DNA of 63,950 nt from Microvirga sp. Lineage in GTDB: Bacteria > Pseudomonadota > Alphaproteobacteria > Rhizobiales > Beijerinckiaceae. The stretch is from assembly GCA_029266525.1 (NCBI GenBank), contig JAQSWQ010000024.1, positions 1-63,950 on the forward strand, in the 5' to 3' direction. Shown in pieces: positions 34,910 to 43,213 of this stretch. The notes under the pieces were generated by a model. That model was not told where the DNA came from and ran no database searches. It saw nothing but the letters and a program-made list of their open reading frames with translations. The number at the start of each line of letters is the position of its first letter. Positions within the stretch are counted from its first letter, which is position 1. Both the position numbers and the translations under genes were made by a program.

Positions 34910-34986
34910 GACTCTCCACGGAAGGCATTGCGGGCTCGCCGGGTACGGCGGAGCTGTGCTTGGTCCAAGGCGGGGCCTCGCAGGCC

Positions 34987-35868
34987 TCACCCAGCTTTGC
35001 GCGCCCTTCCGGCGGACTTCGCCGCCGGCTTCTTCGCGGCCGCTGCCTTCTTCGCCGGGGCGGCACTTGCCGATTGCCTCTCGGCGCGTTCGGCGGCGAG
35101 GCTGCGCTTCAGCGCGTCCATTAGGTTGATCACGTTCGGCGCCTGCACCTCTTTTGGCGCGGCCGCGATCGTCTCGCCGGCGGCCTTGCGCTCGATCAGC
35201 TCGCGCAGACCCTTCTCGTAGCGGTCCTCGAACCGGGCGGGATCGAAATTGCCGGACTTCTGCTGGACGATGTGCTTAGCGAGGTCGAGCATCTCCTTGT
35301 CGATCTTGATCTCGGGGATGTCATCGAAATAGTCGGATTCCTTCCTGACCTCGTAGGGGTAGCGCAACAGGGTGCCCATGAGGCCCCTGCCGCGGGGCTC
35401 GAGCGCGATCACGTGCTCGCGCGTCGAGAGGACCACGCGGCCGAGCGCCACCTTGCCGGTCGCGGCTATCGCCTCGCGGATCGTGACGAAGGCCTCGGCA
35501 CCGATCTTGCCCTCCGGCGCGATGTAGTAGGGCCGGATGTTGTAGAGGTCGTCGATCTCGTCCTTCGGCACGAACTGGTCGATGTCGATGGTCCGGGTCG
35601 ACTCGACCGCCACCGCCTCGAGGTCCTCGTCGGCGATCTCGACGAAGCGGCCCTTCGCGACCTGGTAGCCCTTGACGATGTCCTCGCCCTCGACCTCCTC
35701 GCCGGTTGCCGCATCGACCTTGAGGTAGCGGATGCGATTTCCCGTACGCCGATTGAGTTGGTTGAAGCGGACCTTCTCGCTCTCGCTCGTCGCCGGATAA
35801 AGGGCGATCGGGCATGAGACGAGGGAAAGCCGCAGATGGCCTTTCCAATTCGCGCGGGCAGCGGCCAT
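34987..35868 (-). CDS. ku: Non-homologous end joining protein Ku
   Basis: A 293-residue homodimeric Ku that encircles DNA ends and recruits LigD for end joining. The family start ANWKGHLRLSLVSCPIALYPA and the core RNRIRYLKVDAATGEEV... and ALEPRGRGLMGTLLRYPYEV are visible. A Lys/Ala-rich C-terminal tail (AKKAAAAKKPAAKSAGRA) is the usual extension that aids DNA binding. No ligD is present in the window. Confidence 0.94.
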   Translation of the reverse strand: MAAARANWKGHLRLSLVSCPIALYPATSESEKVRFNQLNRRTGNRIRYLKVDAATGEEVEGEDIVKGYQVAKGRFVEIADEDLEAVAVESTRTIDIDQFVPKDEIDDLYNIRPYYIAPEGKIGAEAFVTIREAIAATGKVALGRVVLSTREHVIALEPRGRGLMGTLLRYPYEVRKESDYFDDIPEIKIDKEMLDLAKHIVQQKSGNFDPARFEDRYEKGLRELIERKAAGETIAAAPKEVQAPNVINLMDALKRSLAAERAERQSASAAPAKKAAAAKKPAAKSAGRARKAG

Positions 35869-35998
35869 GACGCATACTCCTCAAGGGCGGGAAGCCAAGC
35901 TTAGCAGGACGCGCGCGGCGGGAGAACCTTGTTGAGGCCGCCGGGTTCATCCCGCGATGGTTCTCATGTAAACTATCTTGATCCTCCGGAGCCCTCGC

Positions 35999-36469
35999 TT
36001 GTCCTCTCTCGCCCCTCGCGCCTCACCGGCGCCTCCGCCCGATCCCGTGCGGGTCTATTTTCGTTTCCTGCGACTGCACCGGCGCGTCGACGGCGCGATC
36101 GCGCGCGAGCTGAAAGAGCTCGGGCTCTCGATTCCCCAATTCGACCTCCTCTCGACGCTCACCGAGCGCGAGGGCACAACCCAACAGGAACTGGCCGAGC
36201 GGCTCTACGTCACCAAGGGCAACGTCTCGGGCCTTGTCGACCGGCTCGTTGAGGCCGGGCTCGTCGAGCGCCGCGCGACCGCCGGCGACCGGCGCTCGAA
36301 CGCGTTGCATCTGACCGCGAAGGGCCGTGCGCTCGCCGGGCGCGGGATCGCCGCCCAACGCGACTATGTCGCGCGCACCTTGGGGCGCTTGCCCGATCGC
36401 GACCTTGCCGAGCTCGAGCGCCTGGTGCTCGCCTGGCGCGAGGAAGCGCGCCGGGAAGAGGGCGTATAG
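35999..36469 (+). CDS. MarR-family transcriptional regulator
   Basis: A 156-residue winged-helix regulator. The recognition region is TTQQELAERLYVTKGNVSGLVDRLVEAGLVERR, with the wing DRRSNALHLTAKG. The ligand and targets are unknown. TTG 35999 is preferred because GGAG lies 7 nt upstream; a TTG at 35978 and a GTG inside are alternatives. It diverges from ku, so the 130-bp gap (with AT-rich ATGTAAACTATCTTGAT) is the probable operator region. Confidence 0.87.
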   Translation: MSSLAPRASPAPPPDPVRVYFRFLRLHRRVDGAIARELKELGLSIPQFDLLSTLTEREGTTQQELAERLYVTKGNVSGLVDRLVEAGLVERRATAGDRRSNALHLTAKGRALAGRGIAAQRDYVARTLGRLPDRDLAELERLVLAWREEARREEGV

Positions 36470-36844
36470 CTGCGAGGCAGTCGCCTTCGCCGGCGGCGGC
36501 AACCGCTGCAAGTGGCAGGGGCGGGTTGAAGGACGGCGAGGCCTTTGCGGCGATGACGAGCCGCATGGCGTAACCGGCGCCGCGAGCATCCGAACGCCCC
36601 TGAGTCAAATCGCCCCGGGGGCGTCGTCCACAGGACATTGCCTGGGGAAAACGGAGCGTGGCCGAAGCGCCCGACTCTTGCCCGCGACTCCGCGCATCTT
36701 GTAGCGTCTCTCCAGTCGAACACGACATTTCGTGCGGCGGCTTTCACCCGAGTAGCGAAGCCCTCGAAGGGCGCGGACTTTCGTCTCCTCCGCGGACCCT
36801 GAGGGATTCGGATTCCGGATAAGCCCGGCACCGAGGAGGACGTC
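36470..36844. other. Gene-free stretch before gcrA
   Basis: No coding region is convincing here. It should hold the gcrA promoter. Noteworthy content is the pair of GANTC sites at 36805-36815 and a strong ribosome-binding site GAGGAGGA at 36833-36840. I see no clear -35/-10 pair. Confidence 0.5.
36805..36815 (+). promoter_or_regulatory. Twin GANTC (CcrM methylation) sites before gcrA
   Basis: GATTC at 36805-36809 and GATTC at 36811-36815, separated by a single G. GANTC is the target of the cell-cycle methyltransferase CcrM, and GcrA acts at promoters carrying methylated GANTC. The sites end 29 nt before the gcrA ATG, so methylation-dependent autoregulation is possible but not shown. Confidence 0.5.
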
Positions 36845-37384
36845 ATGAGCGATGCCGGGCTGCCGTGGACGGAGGAGCGCGTCGAGCTTCTGAAGAAGCT
36901 CTGGGCCGACGGCTTGAGCGCAAGCCAGATCGCCGGCCAGATGGGTGGCGTCACGCGCAACGCGGTGATCGGCAAGGTGCATCGGCTCGGGCTCTCCGGC
37001 CGCGCCAAGACGAACGCCGCCCCGGCGCAGCCGCGCCCGCGCAAGGTCGCGCGCGCGCCGAGCCATCCCTTGACCCATCGCCCGGCGGTTCACGGCAACA
37101 CGGCTCTCGCGGCGCACCTGCGCGCCGCGCCGGAGGCCGAGCCAGAGCCGGAGATCGCCTTCGACGAGGACGTGGTGATCCCGATGTCCGAGCGGGTCAC
37201 CATCATGGAGCTGCGCGACTCGATGTGCCGCTGGCCGATGGGCGACCCGACCACGCCCGAGTTCCGCTTTTGCGGCGCCAAGGCGCTGACGAGCCTGCCC
37301 TATTGCGTGCACCACTCGCGCATCGCCTACCAGCCGGTCGCCGAGCGTCGGCGCGACCGCGACCGCCGCGTCGCCTACCGCTGA
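36845..37384 (+). CDS. gcrA: GcrA cell cycle regulator
   Basis: A 179-residue regulator that binds sigma-70 RNA polymerase and methylated GANTC promoters. The N-terminal helix-turn-helix WTEERVELLKKLWADGLSASQIAGQMG and NAVIGKVHRLGLSGR is diagnostic. A Pro/Ala/Arg-rich linker leads to the C-terminal sigma-interacting part with MELRDSMCRWPMGDP and FCGAKALTSLPYCVHHSRIAY. GAGGAGGA lies 4 nt before the ATG. Two GANTC sites sit directly upstream. Confidence 0.95.
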   Translation: MSDAGLPWTEERVELLKKLWADGLSASQIAGQMGGVTRNAVIGKVHRLGLSGRAKTNAAPAQPRPRKVARAPSHPLTHRPAVHGNTALAAHLRAAPEAEPEPEIAFDEDVVIPMSERVTIMELRDSMCRWPMGDPTTPEFRFCGAKALTSLPYCVHHSRIAYQPVAERRRDRDRRVAYR

Positions 37385-37387
37385 GCG

Positions 37388-38452
37388 CTATTTCTCGGCC
37401 ACGGTGGCTTCTTCCTCCGGGTGCAGCACTGCATTCGCCGAGCGCATGCGCGCCTTGACCTCGTACGCGCCGAGCAGCGTCAGCGCGAGTATGAAGGGCG
37501 CGAGGTAGTAGCAGAGGCGGAAGAGCAGTAGCGCGCCGAGCACCGGCTCGCGCGGCAGGCTCGCAAGCGCGAGCAGGATTGTCGCCTCGAACACGCCGAG
37601 CCCGCCCGGCGAATGGCTCGCGATGCCGAGCATCACCGCGAAGACGTAGACGGCGAGGAAGGTCTCGTAGCCGATGCCGTGGCCGGGCGGCAGCAGCACG
37701 TAAAGCACGCCCGCGCCGGCGCAGACGTCGGCCGCGCCGATCAGCATCTGCGTGAGCGACAAGCCGAATCCGGGCAATTCCAGCCGCCAGCCCTGGATCT
37801 TCACCGAGCGCCGCCTGACCGAGACCCAGGCGAGATAGCCGAGCACCACGAGGGCGGCGGCGAGGCCGGCGAGCTGGTTGATCTTGATGTTGGTGTAGAC
37901 GAGGACGGCGAGCGGGCCCGCCTCGCGTAGGAGGCTCCAGGCGAGGACCGTGTCCATACCGAGCCAGAAGGTGAAGCCGGCGATCACCGTGAGGCTCGCG
38001 ACCTTGCCGGGCTTCATGCCCTTCGGCGCGTAGATCCAGTAGCGCACCGTGCCGCCGGTGAGGATCGGGAATCCCAATGTGAAGCTCACCGCATAGCTCG
38101 TGAAGGAGCCGAGCGCGGTCGTGCGATAGGGCATCGCCACGCCGAGCTGCCGCAGGGCGAGCGCGTCGTAGCAGGTGAGGAGGAGATAGCTCAGCGCGGT
38201 GAGCGCTAAGGCGAACGCGATCTGGCGCCCGGTTGCCGCGGTGAAGGCGGCCTTGACCTCGGCGTAATCGACCTCCGAGACGAGGTGCCAGAGCACGAAG
38301 ATCGACACGCCGAACAGGAGGAGGCTCGCGCCCGTGCCGATCCAGGCGAAGCGCCTCGGAACCCGTCGCCGCTCCTGGACGGCGTCGGAGATCGGGTCGA
38401 TCGCCACGGCGGCGCGGCCGTCGAAGTCGCGGTTCTGGTGGGGGAAGTTCAT
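37388..38452 (-). CDS. UPF0104 / lysylphosphatidylglycerol-synthase-type membrane protein
   Basis: A 354-residue protein with about eight helices matching the membrane flippase half of MprF-like proteins (UPF0104): SFTLGFPILTGGTVRYWIY, FWLGMDTVLAW and GIASHSPGGLGVFEATILL are characteristic. There is no soluble aminoacyl-transferase domain, so it is a stand-alone lipid transport-like protein. ATG 38452 (MNFPHQNRDF) is preferred to an upstream in-frame start. It converges with gcrA, with 3 nt between the genes. Confidence 0.83.
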   Translation of the reverse strand: MNFPHQNRDFDGRAAVAIDPISDAVQERRRVPRRFAWIGTGASLLLFGVSIFVLWHLVSEVDYAEVKAAFTAATGRQIAFALALTALSYLLLTCYDALALRQLGVAMPYRTTALGSFTSYAVSFTLGFPILTGGTVRYWIYAPKGMKPGKVASLTVIAGFTFWLGMDTVLAWSLLREAGPLAVLVYTNIKINQLAGLAAALVVLGYLAWVSVRRRSVKIQGWRLELPGFGLSLTQMLIGAADVCAGAGVLYVLLPPGHGIGYETFLAVYVFAVMLGIASHSPGGLGVFEATILLALASLPREPVLGALLLFRLCYYLAPFILALTLLGAYEVKARMRSANAVLHPEEEATVAEK

Positions 38453-38599
38453 GGCCCATCGGCGTGGCGCGAGCAGCCCGCCCACGAGCGCCACGGCTCA
38501 GCCATCTAGGCGAGCTTCAGGGCGAATGCTAGGCGCGCCCTTGGCCCGGATGAAACCGAAGGTGCGCTTAGACATTGTGCAGCTTGCGGCGGAGATGAC

Positions 38600-40846
38600 A
38601 TGCAGGGGGCTTTGACCATCCGACGGCTTCTTCGCCTTGCGGCGGCGCTCGCGCTTTCGCTGATCCTGCCCGCCCCCGCGCTCGCGCTCGACGGCGTCGA
38701 GATCGAGCATCGCGCGAGTGCGCTCATCGCCCGGATGACGCTCGAGGAGAAGATCGGTCAGCTGACGCTGTCGTCGAACGGTCCGCTCTACCGGCCACAG
38801 GAGGTGGAGAACGGCCTCGTCGGCGCGCTCATCAACTTCAACAATGCCCAGGATGCTGCGTCGGCGCAGGCGCTTGCGCGCAGATCCCGGCTCGGCATCC
38901 CGGTGCTGTTCGGCCTCGACGTCCTGCACGGCTTCCGCACGACCTTCCCGCTGCCGCTCGCCGAGACAGCGACCTTCAATCCGGCCCTCGCCCGAAACGC
39001 CGCGGAATGGGCCGCGCGCGAGGCCTCTCATGTCGGCGTGCAATGGACTTACGCGCCCATGGCCGACATCTCGCGTGACCCGCGCTGGGGCCGCATCGTC
39101 GAGGGCGCCGGCGAGGACCCGTTCCTCGCGCGCGCCTTCGCGGCGGCGCGCGTCGAGGGTTTCCGCAAGGGCGGGCTTGCGACCGCCGTCAAGCATTTTG
39201 CCGGCTACGGCGCCGCGACCGGCGGGCGCGACTACGATGCGACCGACATCCCGCCGGCCGAGCTGCGCGACGTCTTCCTGCCGCCCTACCGCGCCGCGAT
39301 CGATGCCGGCAGCGAAACCGTGATGAGCGCCTTCAATGCGCTGAACGGAGTTCCGGCGACCGCCAACCACGCACTCCTCACCGGCATCCTGCGCGAGGAA
39401 TGGGGCTTTGCCGGCTTCGTCGTATCCGATTGGGCGGCGATCCACGAGCTGATCGCGCACGGCATCGCCCGGGACGGCGCGGAGGCCGCCCGCAAGGCGT
39501 TCCTCGCCGGGGTCGACATGGACATGGTGGGCGGGCTCTACTCGGCCCATCTCGCCGACGAGGTCCGAGCCGGCCGGGTGCCGGAGGCGGCCGTCGACGA
39601 GGCGGTGCGGCGCGTGCTTCGCGTCAAGCTGCGGCTCGGCCTGTTCGAGCGTGCGCCGATCGACCCGACCCGGGTGGACGCGGTGTTCCCGACGTCCGGC
39701 TCGCGCGAGGCGGCACGCGCGGTCGCGCGCGAGGCCGTGGTGCTCCTGCAGAACCGCGGAAGCATCCTGCCGCTTTCGCCGGCGACACGGCGCATCGCGG
39801 TCGTCGGCGCGCTTGCCGCGAGCGCCAAGGATCAGCTCGGGCCTCATGCCGCGCGCGGGCACGCCGAAGACACGGTGACGATCCTCGATGGCTTGCGCGC
39901 CCGGGCCGGGCGCGCCGGCGTAGAGGTAGCCTATGCCGAGGGCTGCGATCCCCGCTGCACGAGCGGCGAGGGCTTTGCCGCCGCCGCCGGGGCGGCGCGC
40001 GAGGCCGATGCGGTGATCGCGGTGCTCGGCGAGCCGGAAGCGATGTCGGGCGAGGCCGCCTCTCGCGCGCATCTCGGTCTGCCCGGCCGGCAGTCCGAGC
40101 TCCTCGAGGCGCTTGCCGCGACCGGCAAGCCGGTGATCCTCGTGCTCGTCGCCGGGCGCCCGCTCGACATCAGCCGGGAACTCGAGAAGGTCCCTTCGGC
40201 GCTGATGGCCTGGTATCTCGGCAACGAGGGCGGGCCGGCGCTGGCTGAGATTCTCTTCGGGGACATCAACCCGAGCGGCAAGCTGCCGGTGTCATGGCCG
40301 CGCAGCGTCGGCCAGATCCCGATCCACTACAACCGCCTGCCGACCGGGCGCCCGACGAGCGCCCTGAACCGCTTCACGCTCGGCTACATGGACGAGTCTA
40401 TCGAGCCGCTCTTCCCCTTCGGCTTTGGCCTGTCCTACACGAGCTTCCGCTTCTCCGATCTCGTCGTGCCGGCGCGTGTCTCGGCTTCCGACACCATCGA
40501 CGTACGCGTCGCCGTCACGAACACGGGCGAGCGCGCCGGGGAAGAGGTCGTCCAGCTCTATGTCCGCGACGTAGTCGCGAGCCGCAGCCGCCCGCTGCGA
40601 GAACTGAAGGCGTTCGAGAAGCTCGCGCTCGCGCCGGGTCAGTCGCGCATCGTGACCCTGAAGGTGCCGGCGCGCGAACTCGGCTTCCACCTCGATGACG
40701 GCACCTACGTCGTCGAGCCCGGCCGCTTCGACCTCTGGGTCGGCGCCGACTCGCGCGCCGATCTCACGGCGAGCTTCGAGCTTGTGGACGGGCTGCGCCT
40801 CCCGCCGGGCCAGCGCGCGGCCGGACGGGCGCCGTCCGTCAGGTGA
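38600..40846 (+). CDS. bglX: Periplasmic beta-glucosidase, glycoside hydrolase family 3
   Basis: A 748-residue exported enzyme. A signal peptide (about 30 residues, ending ALALDG) precedes the GH3 N-terminal barrel with LFGLDVLHGFRTTFPLPL, VKHFAGYGA and the nucleophile region GFVVSDW (D277). The C-terminal alpha/beta domain and a fibronectin III-like domain (TNTGERAGEEVVQLYVRD) follow. Length and order match BglX. It cleaves terminal beta-glucosyl residues from oligosaccharides in the periplasm. Its last 8 nt overlap the converging flavoprotein gene. Confidence 0.93.
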   Translation: MQGALTIRRLLRLAAALALSLILPAPALALDGVEIEHRASALIARMTLEEKIGQLTLSSNGPLYRPQEVENGLVGALINFNNAQDAASAQALARRSRLGIPVLFGLDVLHGFRTTFPLPLAETATFNPALARNAAEWAAREASHVGVQWTYAPMADISRDPRWGRIVEGAGEDPFLARAFAAARVEGFRKGGLATAVKHFAGYGAATGGRDYDATDIPPAELRDVFLPPYRAAIDAGSETVMSAFNALNGVPATANHALLTGILREEWGFAGFVVSDWAAIHELIAHGIARDGAEAARKAFLAGVDMDMVGGLYSAHLADEVRAGRVPEAAVDEAVRRVLRVKLRLGLFERAPIDPTRVDAVFPTSGSREAARAVAREAVVLLQNRGSILPLSPATRRIAVVGALAASAKDQLGPHAARGHAEDTVTILDGLRARAGRAGVEVAYAEGCDPRCTSGEGFAAAAGAAREADAVIAVLGEPEAMSGEAASRAHLGLPGRQSELLEALAATGKPVILVLVAGRPLDISRELEKVPSALMAWYLGNEGGPALAEILFGDINPSGKLPVSWPRSVGQIPIHYNRLPTGRPTSALNRFTLGYMDESIEPLFPFGFGLSYTSFRFSDLVVPARVSASDTIDVRVAVTNTGERAGEEVVQLYVRDVVASRSRPLRELKAFEKLALAPGQSRIVTLKVPARELGFHLDDGTYVVEPGRFDLWVGADSRADLTASFELVDGLRLPPGQRAAGRAPSVR

Positions 40847-41951
40847 GCGCCTGGTACTGACGGATCCAGCGGCGGTCGATCCATTGCTTCAACCGCCAAG
40901 CCCACGCGCCGCTCGCCGCGAGGCCGTTGCGCGAGGCGACCGCGGCACCGTCATAGGTGCCGATCAGCGTCAGGAACTCGGCCTGCGGCCGGAACGGGCG
41001 TAGCGGCTTGCCGGCGAGAGCGCGCCGCAGGTTCTGTTCGAGCGGCTTGCCCTGGCGCACCGCGAAGACGCCGGCCTTCGGCCGTGGATGCTCGAGCACC
41101 GTGGCAACGTCTCCGGCCGCGAAGACGAACGGGTCGTTTGCGGAGCGCAGCGTCGGCTCGAGCGCGACGAAGCCCCCGTCGTCGAGGGCGAGCCCGGTGT
41201 CGGCGAGCCAGACAGGCGGAGTGGCGCCGGTCACCCAGATTGCCTCGTTGAAGGCGAGCGAGCGGCCGCCGCGGCAAACAAGGGCGCCCGGGCGCGCCTC
41301 CGCCACCTCAGCGTTGGTCACGAGGTCGATGCCGCGGCGCTCGAGCTCGCGGCGAAGGACCTCTCGCCCACGCGCCGGATAGTCGGGCAGGATGTCATGG
41401 CGCGTGACGAGCCCCACCGACGCCCCGCCCGCGAAATCGCGCAGCCGGCGCTCTATCGCGAGCGAAAGCTCGACCCCGCCGGCCCCGCCGCCGACGATCG
41501 CGATGCGCGGCGCGCGGCCGCTCGCCTGCGCATCTCGAAGGAGCGCGTCGAACCGCTCGAGGAACCCGTCCACCGGCTTCACCGGCACCCCGACTTCACG
41601 TGCGCCGGGGATCGAGAGGTCGGGGCCGGCGCCGATATCGAGCGAGACGAAATCATAGCCGACCGGAGCGTGCCCGGAGCAAAGCACGACCCGATCTACG
41701 CGATCGAGCCCGTTGGTTTCGGCATGGATCAGCCGCGCGCCGGCAGAACTGACAAGACGGGTGAGGTCGATGTGGCTTTCGGCGCGCGAGTACACCCCGG
41801 CGACGAGACCGGGCAGCATGCCCGAATACGGCGTCTCGAGGTCGCGCGTGACGAGCGTCAGCCGAACGCCCGGCACCGGCTCGAGCCCAAAGCGCTTGAG
41901 CACATCGACATGCGCGTGCCCGCCGCCGACGAGGACGAGTTCCTGCGCCAT
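40839..41951 (-). CDS. FAD-dependent pyridine nucleotide-disulfide oxidoreductase (SelD N-terminal type)
   Basis: A 370-residue flavoprotein. LVLVGGGHAHVDVLKRF is the FAD motif with the GGGHAH signature of the family annotated as N-terminal to SelD; IAIVGGGAGGVELSLAIERRL binds NAD(P)H and DPFVFAAGDVA closes the FAD site. In some organisms this domain is fused to selenophosphate synthetase; here it stands alone, so a selenium role is uncertain. Start ATG 41951, with a GTG one codon upstream. It is divergent from a Crp-type regulator. Confidence 0.85.
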   Translation of the reverse strand: MAQELVLVGGGHAHVDVLKRFGLEPVPGVRLTLVTRDLETPYSGMLPGLVAGVYSRAESHIDLTRLVSSAGARLIHAETNGLDRVDRVVLCSGHAPVGYDFVSLDIGAGPDLSIPGAREVGVPVKPVDGFLERFDALLRDAQASGRAPRIAIVGGGAGGVELSLAIERRLRDFAGGASVGLVTRHDILPDYPARGREVLRRELERRGIDLVTNAEVAEARPGALVCRGGRSLAFNEAIWVTGATPPVWLADTGLALDDGGFVALEPTLRSANDPFVFAAGDVATVLEHPRPKAGVFAVRQGKPLEQNLRRALAGKPLRPFRPQAEFLTLIGTYDGAAVASRNGLAASGAWAWRLKQWIDRRWIRQYQALT

Positions 41952-42037
41952 CACGCTTCACCACCTTGCCTTGCCGGGCGGCTGCGAGCCCGATAGGAAA
42001 CTCGGGTTCTCTCGTTCCCGCGTCTTGGACATGCATC

Positions 42038-42769
42038 GTGAGCCCTAATCCGGGCGGAAGCTTCGTCAACCGGCTGCTCGCCGCGCTCGATCCGCCCGAT
42101 CTCGCACGTCTGAAGCCACATCTCGAACCGGTCCACCTGCCGGTCGGAACGGTGCTGCTGCGGCCGGACGAGCCGATCGAGCACGTCGTTTTCCTCGAGA
42201 GCGGCCTCTCTTCCGACGTGGCGATGGCCGAGTCGGACCGGCCGGTCGAATGCGGCCTTGCCGGCTGCGAGGGACTCGTCGGCCTGCCGATCGTGCTCGG
42301 CACCGACCGCGGCATCCACGAATCCGTGATGCAGGTCGGCGGGCGCGGGCACCGCATCGCCGCAGCCGAGCTTCGGCGCGCCATGGAGGAGAGCGCGTCG
42401 CTGCGCAATCTCCTGCTCCGCTTCGCGCATGTCTTCACCGCGCAATCGGCCCAGAGCGCGGCCTGCAATGCGCGCCATGCGATCGACCGGCGCCTCGCCC
42501 GCTGGCTGCTTCTCGCGCATGACCGAATGAGCGACGACAAGGTGCCGCTGACGCACGAATACCTCGCGCTCATGCTCGGCGTGCGCCGGGCGGGCGTCAC
42601 CGTCGCCCTGCACGAGCTCGAAGGCGAGAAGCTCATCCGTGCGGGGCGCGGAATGATCACCGTCACCGACCGCCCGCGGCTCGAAGCGCGAAGCTGCTCC
42701 TGCTACCGCATCGTTCAACGCGAAGCCGAGCGCGTGCTGCCGCTCGGCCCGACGATCCGGGCCGATTGA
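42038..42769 (+). CDS. Crp/Fnr-family transcriptional regulator
   Basis: A 243-residue regulator: an N-terminal cyclic-nucleotide-binding-type beta barrel (PVGTVLLRPDEPIEHVVFLESG) without Fnr-type cysteines, and a C-terminal helix-turn-helix (THEYLALMLGVRRAGVTVALHELEGEKLI). The effector is unknown. The GTG at 42038 is taken as start; the frame is open upstream, but that part has no family similarity. It diverges from the flavoprotein gene, its possible target. Confidence 0.85.
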   Translation: MSPNPGGSFVNRLLAALDPPDLARLKPHLEPVHLPVGTVLLRPDEPIEHVVFLESGLSSDVAMAESDRPVECGLAGCEGLVGLPIVLGTDRGIHESVMQVGGRGHRIAAAELRRAMEESASLRNLLLRFAHVFTAQSAQSAACNARHAIDRRLARWLLLAHDRMSDDKVPLTHEYLALMLGVRRAGVTVALHELEGEKLIRAGRGMITVTDRPRLEARSCSCYRIVQREAERVLPLGPTIRAD

Positions 42770-42800
42770 CCGCTTTCCCGGCGCGGCTCATGCTCGCGCG

Positions 42801-43175
42801 ATGACCGAACCGGCCCGACGAGCCTTGTGGCGCCGCGACGCGACGGCCGTTGTCGCGGCCTATGCGCTCGCGCTCCAGGCGCTGCTCGGCGTTGTTGGTG
42901 GGGCGTTGGACGCGGGCGCGACCCGGGAAGGCGTCGGCTCACTTTGCCGCGCGGAAGGCGGCAGCCGGCCTGCGCAGGCCCCCTCCCCGCACCCCGATCT
43001 CTGCTGCACGCTTGCCTGCCATGCCGGTGCGGACTGCGCGCCCGCTGCGGAGCCCGCGCTCCTGCACCGCACATTGCAGCCGGCCGGCGCTTGCACTCCG
43101 CGCGCATGGTTCGTCGAGGCGGATGCACGCCTTCTATTGCCCCTCGGCGCCCGCGCTCCGCCGGCCGCCCGTTGA
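42801..43175 (+). CDS. DUF2946-type small membrane/exported protein
   Basis: A 124-residue protein with an N-terminal hydrophobic helix (AVVAAYALALQALLGVVGGAL) and a cysteine/histidine cluster in the middle (HPDLCCTLACHAGADC). This layout is that of DUF2946 proteins, which usually occur beside copper-handling genes, as here. Copper binding is inferred. It is 38 nt upstream of the DUF1775-PCuAC gene. Confidence 0.75.
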   Translation: MTEPARRALWRRDATAVVAAYALALQALLGVVGGALDAGATREGVGSLCRAEGGSRPAQAPSPHPDLCCTLACHAGADCAPAAEPALLHRTLQPAGACTPRAWFVEADARLLLPLGARAPPAAR

Positions 43176-43213
43176 TCGAACGAACTCCCGATCAACTCCG
43201 GCCAGGAATAGCC

